Below are positions 31,555-42,836 of a stretch of 64,000 bases of DNA, in pieces. The notes under the pieces are model-generated. The model was not told the origin of the DNA, made no database searches, and was given only the letters and a program-made list of their open reading frames with translations. The DNA lies in assembly GCA_033060915.1 (NCBI GenBank), contig CM065387.1:35421001-35485000 (forward strand), given 5' to 3'. How positions within the stretch are numbered: position 1 is the first letter of the stretch; each line of letters begins with the position of its first letter. This stretch comes from Euryodendron excelsum (taxonomy: Eukaryota; Streptophyta; Magnoliopsida; Ericales; Pentaphylacaceae). The translations under genes and the position numbers were made by a program.

Positions 31555-33409
31555 CTACGAAATGACTTTAAAAGATCTAGTCCTAACGTTTTTGGTCAGT
31601 CATTTTCATATACAAAATAAGGGTGGGGGTGCATATGGGTTGGTTCAGTTCGATTTCTTGCCTAACTCAAAACCGGACCAATCATTATCGGTTTCAGATT
31701 TTTGGAACCAGGACCGAACCTATCAGTAATTGGAACCAAACCAAAGTAACTTGACTCAGTTTGGATTGGTTCAGTTCGGTTCCAAGGCTCTGGTTGGGTC
31801 GGATTGGTTCCACCTGCTACTATCTTCATTCTCAATAAATTACAAAAAACACAAACTTAAATAAAAGAAACGAAGTCTTCGACATTAAAAAATTCACAAA
31901 CAAGAAACGAAAATTGTTTAAAAGTAATACAAGCCAACAATCTCAAACACAAAGTCAACGACTCAACATATCGGATGTTACAATCCAATAACCAAATTAC
32001 AACCAAATAAAACAAAAAATTCAAATAGATTGAACTTCAAGCCTTCAAGCACAATGCTAAATCCCTTAGTCAGCCGCCAATTATTCTAATAGTTTCAACA
32101 TCTTTTAGGACATTGGTAACTCCACTGCAAATCAAAAACCAAAGATTTCAATCATTGGCTCTCATTAGATATGAATAAGAAATAAAATGAAAATAGAACC
32201 ATCAAAGAGAGAACCTATAGACGAGAGGGGAGGGAGAAACAGAGAACAAAACCAAAAGATCCAAAGAAACAAGCATCCTGAGTCCACGTAACAATGACAT
32301 ACTATATAAAGGCAAAAGAATTAAGTCAACCCCCTCACTTCAGATTGCATTGCATTGATCTGAAATATATCTCTGGACTTCTTGTTACCTACGTGGCACT
32401 AAAGATTCTAAGCAAGAGAAATGAGGCATATTCTTATTGTAATGGTACTGGTAATTTGTGTAATGTGTTGTAGATCACCAATGTTCCGATAAAGCACCAC
32501 ACTATTGCTTCGTAGGGTTAAATATCAACTAAGAGAAACTGCATTTAACATGTAAGAACATTTAAAGGTTTGATCCTAGATAAATTTTTTTATCATGTTT
32601 TCACTATCTTTGCCCTTTGGCTCCTAGTTTTTAAACTTGGAAAAGGAAAGTGAGAATGGAATTAGCTAATTGCTATTTTCTGCACAGATCATGACAGGAA
32701 AATGTGAGAATGGTGCCATCTTTTATATTCTGATAGTAATCTGCAACCAAAAGCTTAATTCCATACTCATGCAGCCAAACATGCCTACCTACTCACTACA
32801 ATGCAATTACAGCAACAACAGCAACAACTATAAAATTACAGCAGCAGCAACTATGAAAGATAGGGGTTGGAGCAGCAACAACAGCAAAAATGGTATGTTT
32901 ACCTTAAGATAGATGCATTTGGAGCAACTTCCACCTTCTACATTTTGCATACCAAATCAAAATCAATCAGTAACCCAATAAATGTAAAGAGAACCAATAA
33001 ACATGGTTGCGTTGTCAATATTAGCCCACATCTTTCAACAGTAAAGAACTTTTGCTCAATTATTCAATTTCAATTCAAAATACGGGCACATTAAAACCAA
33101 TAAACTCAACACTTCCTTGGGGCAGAAAACATATAACGAAGGAAATAAGCACGACCCTATAAATAAAACGTCATCTGAATCTTAAGAACAGCTTATACAA
33201 ATAGACCGATTAACAGGTGAGAAATAAGGGGAAAAAAAGATTATCAAGTAAAAAAAAAGAATGACGAATCGCAAATAAAAAATGAGAGATTCGAAACCCT
33301 AAGAGACATGAACGAAGAAAACCCTAAAATCAACTTTCGAGCCTTGTCTCGAGGAGATCGACGACTAAAATTCAGAGATTCGAAACCCTATGAGACAGAG
33401 ACAGAAAGT

Positions 33410-33489
<80 letters not shown>
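33410..33489. repeat. (AT)n(AG)n compound microsatellite
   Basis: About 10 AT dinucleotides followed by about 29 AG dinucleotides. The Arg-Glu ORF across it is an artefact. Confidence 0.95.
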
Positions 33490-33493
<4 letters not shown>

Positions 33494-33620
33494 CCTCTAG
33501 AGACTGGAGTCTAGATGATATAAGAGATTGAAGTCTACCTTTGGAGTTTGGACTCTAAAGTTGGAGATCGAAGCTTGACAGAGGACGGTGGTGGTTTGAA
33601 GCGGAGGACAATGGTGGTAT

Positions 33621-33889
33621 TGATGTATAATTTAAGAGTGAAAGATATACAAGGAAAAAAACGGAGTAGTTTTATTCATTATATTCAGCTGCTTAAATAC
33701 ATGAATACTTGAACTGACTTTGTCCTAATTTAGGGACTAACTAATTGAACCAAAAACTAAGAACCGAATCAAAACAAACTTATCCCACTAACCTGATACT
33801 CCTATAAAATTAGTAAAAAAAATAGACTCCTAAAGACCAGGACAAATAAAGACTTATTCAAATGACAAAATACAACTAAACTCCTAACA
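33621..33889 (-). repeat. 3' LTR of the copia element
   Basis: 269 bp, from TGTTAGGAGTTTAG (33889) to TTATACATCA (33621). The polypurine tract TTTAAGGGAGGG abuts it at 33890-33901. Confidence 0.95.
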
Positions 33890-34012
33890 CCCTCCCTTAA
33901 ACTGAGTGTTCTACATAAATCAGTTTAGATAGAGTTCTTCACCGGCCCAGCCCCTCCGGCAACTTGTCCTTCTCAACTTGCTTGCTGCCGAGTAACCTTG
34001 CAGCTCCCTCCC

Positions 34013-37000
34013 TCAACCTAGATTCTCCATTGAACAAACACCAAGTAATTTCCGCAGCTTCACGAACGTGGCCAACTTGAGGGGTTTGGTCATAATATTT
34101 GCAACTTGATCTTCACTTTTGCAAAAGATAAGATCAATGGTTCCATCCTTTGAGAGATCCCGCAAAAAATGATATCGCACGTCAATATGTTTACTTCTCC
34201 CGTGCAAAATTGGATTTTTTGAAAGTTTGATTGCTGAAGTGCTATCACAGTAGACCGTTGTGGGACTTTCTTGATAAAAGCCTAACTGTTCAAGAAGTCT
34301 CCTTAACCAAATTACTTGAGATGCACACGCCGTAGCAGCGACGAATTAAGCTTCAGTGGTGGATAAAGTAACAATTTGTTGCTTTTTTGATGACCAAGAG
34401 ACAGCACCAGATCCCATTACAAATGCATAACCTGATGTGCTTCTTCTATTATCTTGATCACCTGCATAGTCACTATCAGTAAATCCAAATAAGCCAAAAT
34501 TTGCACCCTTCTTGTAAAGGATACCAAAATTTGTAGTCCCTTGCAAGTATCAGAGAATTCTTTTGGCAGCAAGTAGATGCAACTCAATAGGATTTTCCAT
34601 GTATCTACTGATGAGACTAACTGCATGCATGATATCTGGTCTGCTTCCAGTCAAATACATAAGGCTCCCCACAATTTGCTTGTATAGAGTTGAATCAACC
34701 TTCTTTCCTTCATGATCTTTGGTAAGCTTCAGACCAAGCTCAACTAGTGTACCAACTGAATTGCAATTTTCCATCTCGAACCTTTCCAAGATGTCTCGAA
34801 CATATTTCTTTTGTGAGAGAAAGATCCCAGCAGAATTTTGTGCTACTTCATAGCCAAGGAAGTAATGCATTAATCCAAGATCAGACATATCAAATTCATT
34901 TATCATTGATTGCTTGAAATCATCAAACATAGCACCACTACTTCCAGTGAAAATTAAATCGTCCACATATAAGTATACAATTAACAACTCACCATCACAT
35001 CCAGATTTAACAAACAAAGTATGCTCATATGGACATTGGTGAAAGCTTGACCTTGAGAAATATGCAGCGATACGGCTGCACCAAGCTAGAGGAGCTTGTT
35101 TTAGCCCATAAAGAGCTTTTCTTAGCTTATACACTTTGTTCGCCTTCCCTTGCTGCACGTAACCTAGAGGTTGATCAACATTTACTGATTCTTGCAACTC
35201 GCCTTGTAAAAATGCAGATTTTACGTCCAATTGAAAGATGGACCATGAGTTTTGTGCTGCTAGTGCAAGCACCAACCGAATGGTATCATGTCACGCAACT
35301 GGAGCAAAAACCTCTTTGTAGTCGATCCCGTACTCTTGCTTGTAACCTTTTGCAACGAGGCGGGCTTTGTGCTTATCGACACCTCCTTCTGCATTTAACT
35401 TTGTCTTGTAAACCCACTTGACACCAATCGACTTTTGCTTTTTGGGAAGATCTGTCAATTCCTAAGTATTGTTTTTCTCAATGGCTACAATTTCTTCATC
35501 CATCGCTTGCTTCCATTGTGGTTATTTGACAGTATCTTGAAAAGTAATAGGATCACAGTCTGCAAATAGAGCAAAATGTGTAAGTGGATCATCATCTGAG
35601 TGATCAACTCCATGTACCTCATAGTCTCGTAGCCATGCTGGTCTCCTTCTAATACGTTCAAGTCGGGACATGGTTGAAGATTCTGAGTAATCTTTTTCGG
35701 GCAATGTTACTGGTTGACCCGAAGAGTCAGGTTGTTGCAAGCCAATCGTTTGATCTCCGATTGTTTGTTGAGGATGACTTTCTTCTTGATGGTCATCCAA
35801 ACTCACAGGAATATTCTGACAAGAACTAGTATCAGCTCCTGTCCACATCTTCTCTTCATCAAATACAACATCCCGACTAATGATAATTTTTCGAGTGATT
35901 GGATTGAACAACTTGTATGCCTTGGACTACTCACTAACCCCAAGGAACACACACTTTTCCCCTTTGTCATCAAGTTTCTTCCTTTTCTCATCTGGTACAT
36001 GTGCGTATGCAATACACCCAAAAATCTGCAAGTGGTCCACACTCGGTCTTCTACCACTCCATGCTTCTTCAGGTGTTCTATTTCGGACGACCATAGTAGG
36101 ACTTTTGTTCAAGAGATGAATACTTCACAAGTTTGCCTTGGGCCAGAATCTCTTAGAAAGAGTCGACCTGTTCAGCATACTTCGTACCATATTTAAGATT
36201 GTACGGTTTTTCCTCTCCACAACACCATTTTGTTGTGGTGAGTAAGAAGTTGTGAGTTGCCTTTTGATTCCGTGCTTCTCACAGAAATTTGTGAATTCAT
36301 GTGAGTTGTATTCTCCACCACGATCTGTTCGTAAAGTTTTGATTGGCTGCCCAACTTCCTTTTTAACAGGGGCCTTATAATTTTTGAATGCCAAGAAAGC
36401 TTCAGACTTTTCCTGTAGCAAATAGACCCATGTTTTGCGACTAAAGTCATCGATAAAGGTAATAAAATACATCTTATTACCGTTGGATGAAGGATTAATG
36501 GGACCAAAGATATCGGAATGCACCAGCTCCAACACCTTCTTCGCTCTCCATGCATTTCCTTTTGGGAAAGGTTCCCAATGTTGTTTCTCAATTACACATT
36601 TTTCACAAACTCGTGAAGGATGCACAATTTCTGGAAGGCTAGTCACCATATTCTTTTGTTGAAGTAGCTTTAAACTCGAGAAGTTTAAATGACCGTAGCG
36701 AAAGTGCCACAACCAAGCTGCATCTTTCACCATAGCAGCAAAACAAGGGAGTATATCACTCTGAATAGATAAAGGAAACATTCGATTTGCTGTCATACTG
36801 ACCTGAGTGATCAGTCCCTTCCATGGATCTTGAATACGACACACTCCATCCTTAATGATGATCTAGTATCCCTTTTCTTGAAGTTGACCCACGCTCAACA
36901 GATTGCTTTTCAAACCCGGTACATAAAACACATTTGAAATTGCCTGATGTGTTTTCTGAGATGTTTGGATTTGAATGTTGCCCTTCCCCATTACAAAGAT

Positions 37001-38083
37001 AGTTGAACCATCTCCAAATTTGACAGACGAACGGTAGGACTCGTCTAATTTAGAGAATATAGACTTGTTCCCACACATATGATTGTTAGATCCTGTGTCC
37101 AAGTACCACATGCTTTGGCCGGTCTCCTCAGCTGCATTGCAAGTCATTAGAAGAGAAATTTCCTCTTCTTTCTCTGTGAAATTTGATTTTGCTCCCTTTC
37201 CTTTGTACATATTTGTCCGACATTCAAAACGGTAACGGCTGAACCGGTGACGTCTATAGCATTTGATTTTGGATTTGTCAAATGTTTTTGATTCCTGGTC
37301 ACCGCCATGATGATCATCCCGTCCTTTGCCTTTGCCTTTGGTGTCGAGAGCTCGATTATCATGTCTCGAGTGATCATTATTGTTGTTGTTGCTTCCTCAT
37401 TTTCCACGCTCGAAACCCTTCTGAGCGTTGCTTGATGATTATTGTAACTGCAATGCTTGCTCCACTACTTCATGTTGATTGATCCGTTGCTCATGGACAA
37501 TCAGCGAACTAATCAATTCTTCAATCGAAAGAACATTAAGATCCTTCGATTCCTCAATCGAGCAGACCACGTGATCGAACTTTCTGTTCATTAATCGAAG
37601 AATCTTCTCAATGACAGTAATATCTTCCATCTTTTCTCCACTCGATCTCATCTTGTTCACAATAGACATGGTTCTGGAGAGATATTCCTCCATTGACTCT
37701 ATTGGCTGCATGCGAAGAGTCTCAAATTGAGCACGAAGTGCTTGAAGTTGTGCCCGTTTCACCTTTGCATTACCTCGGTAGTTTAGCTTTATTGCATCCC
37801 AGATTTGTTTTGAAGTATCTTTGGTGAGAATGGTCTCTAGGATTGTGTGATCAATGGCATGGAATAGGTAGTTCTTTGCCTTCAAGTCCTTCAATTTGAG
37901 TTCCTCTAGCTTCACTTTCTGAGTATTCGTCAAAGTGTTGGACTCTGTTGGTTCTGTATATCCAACTTCAATGAGATGCCAATATTCTTTGGACCTCAAG
38001 AAGTTTTCCATCAGCATGCTCCAATAATCATAATGACCATCAAATCTGGGTATAGCAGGCTGCACAAAATTCTCTGTTGCCAT
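34013..38083 (-). pseudogene. Copia Gag-Pol polyprotein (gag, protease, integrase, RT, RNase H)
   Basis: A single frame of about 1356 codons from ATG 38083, with no frameshift but ten in-frame stops. Gag (DUF4219/UBN2) covers 38083-37439, with FDGHYDYWSMLMENFL. A degenerate zinc knuckle (CYRRHRFSRYRFEC) has lost one Cys and the His. Protease has LDTGSNNHMC near residue 329. Integrase has the H-x4-H and C-x2-C zinc site near residue 460, then HSDIFGP, TDRGGEY and VVERKNRT supplying D, D and E. RT has DVKSAFLQGEL and YVDD near residue 1040. RNase H has TDSDYAGD and ends with KHIDVRYHFLRD and the DQVANIMTKPL block. The gene order (integrase before RT) defines copia. It is dead as written, but all domains are present. 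Each stop is one C-to-T or G-to-A step from Gln, Arg or Trp. Confidence 0.93.
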
Positions 38084-38177
38084 TGGAAGAGAACTGCTGC
38101 TATGGCCCAGAAAAGCAAGAGGGAGTAGATAAGAGCTTGAACTCTTCGATACTTTCTACGTCTCCTATTTTGAAGCT

Positions 38178-38190
38178 GGCTCTGATACCA
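38178..38190 (-). other. Primer binding site of the copia element
   Basis: TGGTATCAGAGCC on the minus strand, one base from the LTR end, complementary to the 3' end of initiator-Met tRNA. Confidence 0.9.
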
Positions 38191-38191
38191 T

Positions 38192-38459
38192 TGATATATA
38201 ATTTAAGAGTGAAAGATATACAGGAAAAAAACAGAGTAGTTTTATTCATTATACTCAACTGCTTAAATAGATGAATAGTTGAACTAACTTTGCACTAATT
38301 TAGGAACTAACTAACTGAACCAAAAACTAGGAACTGAATCAAAACAAACTTATCCCACTAACTTCATACTCCTATAAAATTGGTAAAAGAAATAGACTCC
38401 TAAAGACTAGGACAAATAAAGACTTATTCAAATGACAAAATAGAACTAAACTCCTAACA
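38192..38459 (-). repeat. 5' LTR of the copia element
   Basis: 268 bp, TGTTAGGAGTTTAG (38459) to TTATATATCA (38192), the partner of 33621-33889. GGTAT follows at 38460-38464. Confidence 0.95.
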
Positions 38460-38787
38460 GGTATGAATCTCTGATGAGATTGAGATAGAGATAGAGATTG
38501 ATTTCTTGAAGCGGCTAGGAGTAAGAACCTTAAATTGATTGAATTTATATGAAACAGGAAATTATAAGGTGTGGCGAGTCCATCTAATAGTAAAAATCTC
38601 GGTCTACCAGTTTGGTTTTGGTTCAGAAAGAAACTAACCTGAAAACCAAACCGACCTAATCATATTTGCAATTTTCAGGATCAAGACCAAACCAAAGGGC
38701 TACCAGAACTGAACCAATCCAATTCAATGAGGCTGGATTGATTTGGTTCTCGGATTTTTTAACTCATTTGTGCACCTCTAAATAAGA

Positions 38788-39122
38788 GATTTCATTAGTG
38801 CCATAGAAAATGGTAATGTCTTTCCACTTCTCTATGGTTTTGTTAACTTCAACAAACAATTATTGAAGATCATAAAATATTCATGCATGATTAAATGCCG
38901 TCATTATTTAAATTCCTAGAGCTCAAAACAGGTTGTATGTATAAACATTATCAATCAGGGAATGCTATATTACTAGAAAACTAAAATTCAAATCAGATAT
39001 TGCAAGACACTATAAATCAAACTGTGTATGACACTATAATAAGTTTACTTTTTCATTTTTTTCTAGTATATTATTGCTATGACCTTACCGCAAACATTAG
39101 CAGAATGTTGTATTGGGGCTGG
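38788..39122. repeat. Duplicate 2 of the segmental duplication, downstream of the 197-codon gene
   Basis: It continues the homology that begins at 31540 and is interrupted by the hAT-like element. It ends at the gene's stop codon and is likely its 3' untranslated and downstream region. Confidence 0.6.
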
Positions 39123-39716
39123 CTACGCAACTCTGGGGAAGTAAGCTTTAAGACATATGTTGACAAACTTAGCTCTTATTCCTTCACGCTCAGCCAAACT
39201 TTTGAAGTTGTTCTTAAGGAAACGGTCAATAACACTTTTAACCAATTCCTCGAGGAATCTTTCAGTTTTTAACTTTTCAAACAATTCCTTGAGAAGTGTT
39301 TCAGCATCAATGTTCCTTGCATGGTTCTTGAACCTCCGTCCAGTTATCTTCTCAGCTTCGGCCATCAAATTCATGGAATCCTTGACATGGACAGAAAGCT
39401 TCTGCCACTTCTTTACAAGAGAGCTAACCAAATTTTTCAACAGACTGAAATTCAGCTTCCGCACCGAACGGCTTAACAATTTCGCCATTGAGGCCATGAC
39501 GTTTGTAACTTCTTCAATTGTTGCATCAATTATGGTCTTGGATTTGATAACGGCTTCTTTAAAATTTTCGGTGAAGTTGTCGAAGAATCTCCTTGCATAG
39601 CTAAGAGAGTTGTTGATCTTCTTGGATAAATTTTGAAAGAAGTTCTTGATTCGTAATTTCAGCCAACTAAATGCTTCTTTGAGCTTCTTGAAAACCAAAG
39701 CTGCCAAATTCTCCAT
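39123..39716 (-). CDS. Hypothetical 197-residue Lys-rich helical protein
   Basis: The only long, uninterrupted frame outside transposons, from ATG 39716 to TAG 39125-39123. The protein starts MENLAALVFKKLKEAFSW, is rich in Lys, Phe, Leu and Asn, and is almost free of Pro, Gly and Cys. It looks like a chain of amphipathic helices (FFDNFTENFKEAVIKSK; LLKELFEKLKTERFLEELVK), ending LKAYFPRVA. There is no signal peptide or membrane segment and no motif I recognise. A TATATATATAAAGG box ends about 40 bp upstream, giving a short leader. Duplicate 1 retains the end of a paralogue, so this may be a small tandem family. The hAT-like insertion lies about 340 bp downstream. Whether it is expressed is unknown. 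Confidence 0.55.
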   Translation of the reverse strand: MENLAALVFKKLKEAFSWLKLRIKNFFQNLSKKINNSLSYARRFFDNFTENFKEAVIKSKTIIDATIEEVTNVMASMAKLLSRSVRKLNFSLLKNLVSSLVKKWQKLSVHVKDSMNLMAEAEKITGRRFKNHARNIDAETLLKELFEKLKTERFLEELVKSVIDRFLKNNFKSLAEREGIRAKFVNICLKAYFPRVA

Positions 39717-39754
39717 TGAACTCTATGGTCGATGTCAACTAGTTGATCCTGCAG

Positions 39755-39782
39755 GCCTTTATATATATATATATATATATAT
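39755..39782 (-). promoter_or_regulatory. TATA box within an AT microsatellite
   Basis: An (AT) run of about 24 bp that reads TATATAAAGGCC on the minus strand at its gene-proximal end, 40 to 50 bp before the ATG of the 197-codon gene. Length variation of this run could affect expression (inference). Confidence 0.45.
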
Positions 39783-40759
39783 GTAATTTATACAGAATTA
39801 ACGGCAGATAAAGAGTTTAGGGATTAATGTGGATAAAAGAGGACTTCATTAGTCATAAGATTCATAGAACCAACAACTAATTTCCTAGCTTCTATTTGCC
39901 AATCCTAGACTCTGTTCAAATTCTAAGCACAAAATTGTATTAGGAAACTGAAAGGCTGAGACATCTTTGCGAATGCCAAAGGCCAGCCCATCCTTATAGT
40001 TCAGTTCATTAAACATACAGATTATGTTTATATAGAATTCTTGTACACTGCTAGAATTAGAGGCTTTCACTTCCAAACAAAACATCCATCATAAGTGTTC
40101 TTAAACACAAAAAATGACATCGCCACATCTAGCATAGTTTTCTGCACAAAGTTTTCTGAAAGAGAACAGCATTTTTAATTCCAAAAAAAAATTGTCTATG
40201 GCAATCCATAGTGCATGCGTATCATAATATTCAGGTTGAGTTTAACCAAAAGTTTAGTAATTTTTTCTTTTTCTCTGTATTTGTTCAAAGCTGCCGAAAT
40301 CCAGACACATGCAGTATGTAGCACCAGTGTTTCATAATGTTTTAAACACTTCAAAATGCACAAATTGGATTACAAAATTTATTCCAGAAGAGAAACTTGT
40401 AAGAAATCATAATTTAGATTTCTCTCTAAGAATTGTCTTTCCAAACACTCTATGCGCGTGTGGCTATTGTTTTTCTTTTTCTCCACTCTATTTATTGTTC
40501 TACTTTAGGGGTGTTTGGATCCAAACTTATTTAGTAGATTATGGCTTTTTTGAATTTTGTTTGGCTAATCATAAAAACTGGCTTAAAAAAGTTGTTTGTA
40601 TCCAACACTATTTTTTTAAAAAAACCAATTGAAAAAGTAGCTTTTTAAAACTAGCTTATAGCTTGTAACGTATAGTGTAAGTACTCTATTTTTGACTGCT
40701 TGGCAATTTTCAATAAAAGATAACCAAAATGCCTCTTGCATTCCATTGCGTTTTTAAGC
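39783..40759. other. Intergenic DNA, no supported gene
   Basis: Single-copy looking and AT-rich. A GTTTGGATCCAAAC palindrome near 40510 may be the end of an unrecognised element. Confidence 0.35.
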
Positions 40760-41065
40760 ATTACAGACAAGCTTTCTAAGATCGGGCAGTCTTCGATAAC
40801 AACTGTGGATACCATCGAAGTGGCGGAAACACTCACAAATATTGCACGGTTCACTTCCGGCGCTTACAAGCCCACCGACGTAGAATGTCCGTTATGTCCC
40901 TTGGGATTAGACAGCCTCCTTGGTACTAAAAGATTCCTGGAGCCAATCCCCAAAATCGCCAAAATGGTAGAAGCACTCACAAACTATCAAACTTTCAAAG
41001 TGGTGTAAACACTCGCAAATAGGTCAATACGGGCACACCGCAAGCAACCCAGTGTCAAAAGACCA
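40760..41065 (+). repeat. Diverged LTR fragment of the A/B/C family
   Basis: Phrases such as ACGGTTCACTTC, GAATGTCCGTTAT and AGTGGCGGAAACACTCACAA match the B LTR (about 19910-20115) and C LTR (about 49935-50125) in the same order. No boundaries were seen. It is a short relic of a fourth copy. Confidence 0.6.
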
Positions 41066-42599
41066 ATTACACCTCTTGCCAGTGTCACTTTTAGCAAAGA
41101 CAAGGTGTCAGACCAATTACACCTCTAGCATCTTTTAGTTTCGAAAATTCTACACACATGTAAGCGTTTTCCAAAGTCATTTGAAAATATTTAATGGAAT
41201 AGCTTTTGGAAGTTTAAATTTATTAAAATAAATAGTCCAGGTAATTTTTTTTTGGATTATCTAGTAATTTATGTCAAATTCTAGACAACTAAATTTGTTT
41301 TTTTGAAGATGTTAATTAATTTCTAAAATTTTTAAAATTGATTTCTAAAATTATTATTGTAAAATATTAGCTCAAATAAAATCTTTTTAGTGGCTGATTT
41401 TCTTTAACTTCTTATATTTATATGTTTTACAGAAAACGGGTACTTCTTTACTTGAAATGTTCGAAATACATAATAATTAGTAGATATTTTTAAAACTTAC
41501 CCACTCTTCTTCCACAGTTTATAAATGAGTAAAATCATGCCACACAAAATTTGTAGCAATATAGAATTTGTAAAAATAGAATCAATTGTTCACAAGATGC
41601 TTCAAGTAAAAATCAGAAAAGTATATAGGGCTTTCGGAATGGGCCTTGTTTGGCCACTGTTCATTATTTTCTTCCTATTTTCACTCAATTCCGACATTCT
41701 TCAATAACTCAGATTTTCTCTCTCGTTTCTTGATGGATTTAAGTGATTCTTGTGTCTAAAGCGAACGACTCAAAAAGTTCTAAAACTTTCATGTTTTACA
41801 ATTTGTGATTTGAGGTCGTTTGGTCCTTCAAAAACAGCCTGAAAGTGAACGATTCTGCAAATTTCTGCGCACGAAAGAACTTTGCACAGTGAACTAAAAC
41901 TTGGGGATTCCTCCATTTCAATGATTACCCATTACCCTCAAGGCTTATAACACTTAAAAAATCAACCCGAAATCTGCCAATACACTTCATCTAATTGACA
42001 TGCAAACCATGTAAAACAAAAACCCATTCCATGCAACCCGATTAAGTAATGTTTTGGGAACAAAACAATTAAATGGCTTGACAACCATAGTGTGATGGTC
42101 TGAATTTTTAAAACCTTTATAAAACTGTGCATATACCTGCTAAAAATCATCTCATCTAAACCACTTTGAGCATGCATGTCAGATTAATCATTTCTAGATT
42201 ATTCGTACCGAAAACCATGGCTTCCAGCCGGTTTTGGTGAGTTTCGGCCATCCCAAATGCATGCATCGCATATACTGAAACAGGGAAGAGTATCTATGCC
42301 TCGATTCAGCCTTTCCTCTCCTTGTTCCTGCCTAGCCGAAGCACTTCCCTCTCTTCTTTACCGAAGGCAGCAGCTCCTCCTTCAAGCTCTCTCTCTCACT
42401 CTCCCTTACTCTCGTTAAAATTATAAGTTGTAATATTTTAATATTATGCTTAAGAACGAAGAAAAAGTTTTTTCTTACGGTTGAGGGAAAACTGCACTGA
42501 ATTGCGCCTTTTCTTGTATGTCAAAAATGTAGATGCATCATGCATGCATTGCTTCACCGTGAAGAATGCTTTGTCTAGAGAAGTCTTTGGACTGTTCAT
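41066..42599. other. Intergenic DNA, no supported gene
   Basis: AT-rich, with a short direct repeat (GACCAATTACACCTC at about 41062 and 41111). No coding or structural signal can be supported. Confidence 0.35.
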
Positions 42600-42836
42600 T
42601 GTATTGAGCTACAAGTGGATTTGTCAAGTGAATGTGTCCGTGCATTGCTTCTCTACGAAGCATGCATGTATTGTTAGCCTATATAAAAGCATTGAGTCTT
42701 TTGTATTGGTGGTGGCAGCCAACCGAAAATCAATACAATAAAGAAAGTTCCTTCTCTCTCTTTGTTTGATTGGGTCCTTGTATCAATTAAATTTCATTTC
42801 CTTGTATTTTGGATTCAAACGCACGTGCACCCAACA
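42600..42836 (+). repeat. Possible LTR 3' portion
   Basis: TATA-like CCTATATAAAAGC (42678), AATAAA (42737-42742), a CT-rich stretch, and an end reading CACGTGCACCCAACA. This is LTR-like organisation, but no start, partner or target duplication was found. Confidence 0.3.

Larger units (their letters stand above)
33621..38459 (-). mobile_element. Complete Ty1/copia retrotransposon
   Basis: LTRs 33621-33889 and 38192-38459, primer binding site, one polyprotein frame, and a polypurine tract. It is flanked by a perfect GGTAT duplication (33616-33620, 38460-38464). The LTRs differ at about 20 of 269 positions by eye, about 7 percent. It lies in the hAT-like element. Confidence 0.95.
31623..38779. 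mobile_element. hAT-like non-autonomous element carrying a copia insertion
   Basis: Left end GGGGGTGCATATGGGTT and, on the reverse strand, right end AGAGGTGCACAAATGAGTT. Both are followed inward by GGTTCAGTT/CCAAACCGA-rich subterminal sequence. The flanks AAATAAGG (31615-31622) and AAATAAGA (38780-38787) fit an 8-bp duplication. The unfilled site exists at about 26824 in duplicate 1. Without the copia element the length is about 2.3 kb. No transposase is visible, so it is non-autonomous. It may include host sequence: 32650-33400 has CAA/CAG repeats and gene-like AAACCCTA-containing sequence. Confidence 0.6.

Noticed and set aside
33308..33514. Arg-Glu repeat ORF
   Set aside because: Read from an AG microsatellite.
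39157..39600. 147-codon plus-strand ORF
   Set aside because: Antisense shadow of the 197-codon gene; no supporting promoter.
39123..39716. Naming the protein as a rubber elongation factor/SRPP, LEA or perilipin relative
   Set aside because: Helical, Lys-rich composition is suggestive, but no diagnostic motif is visible.
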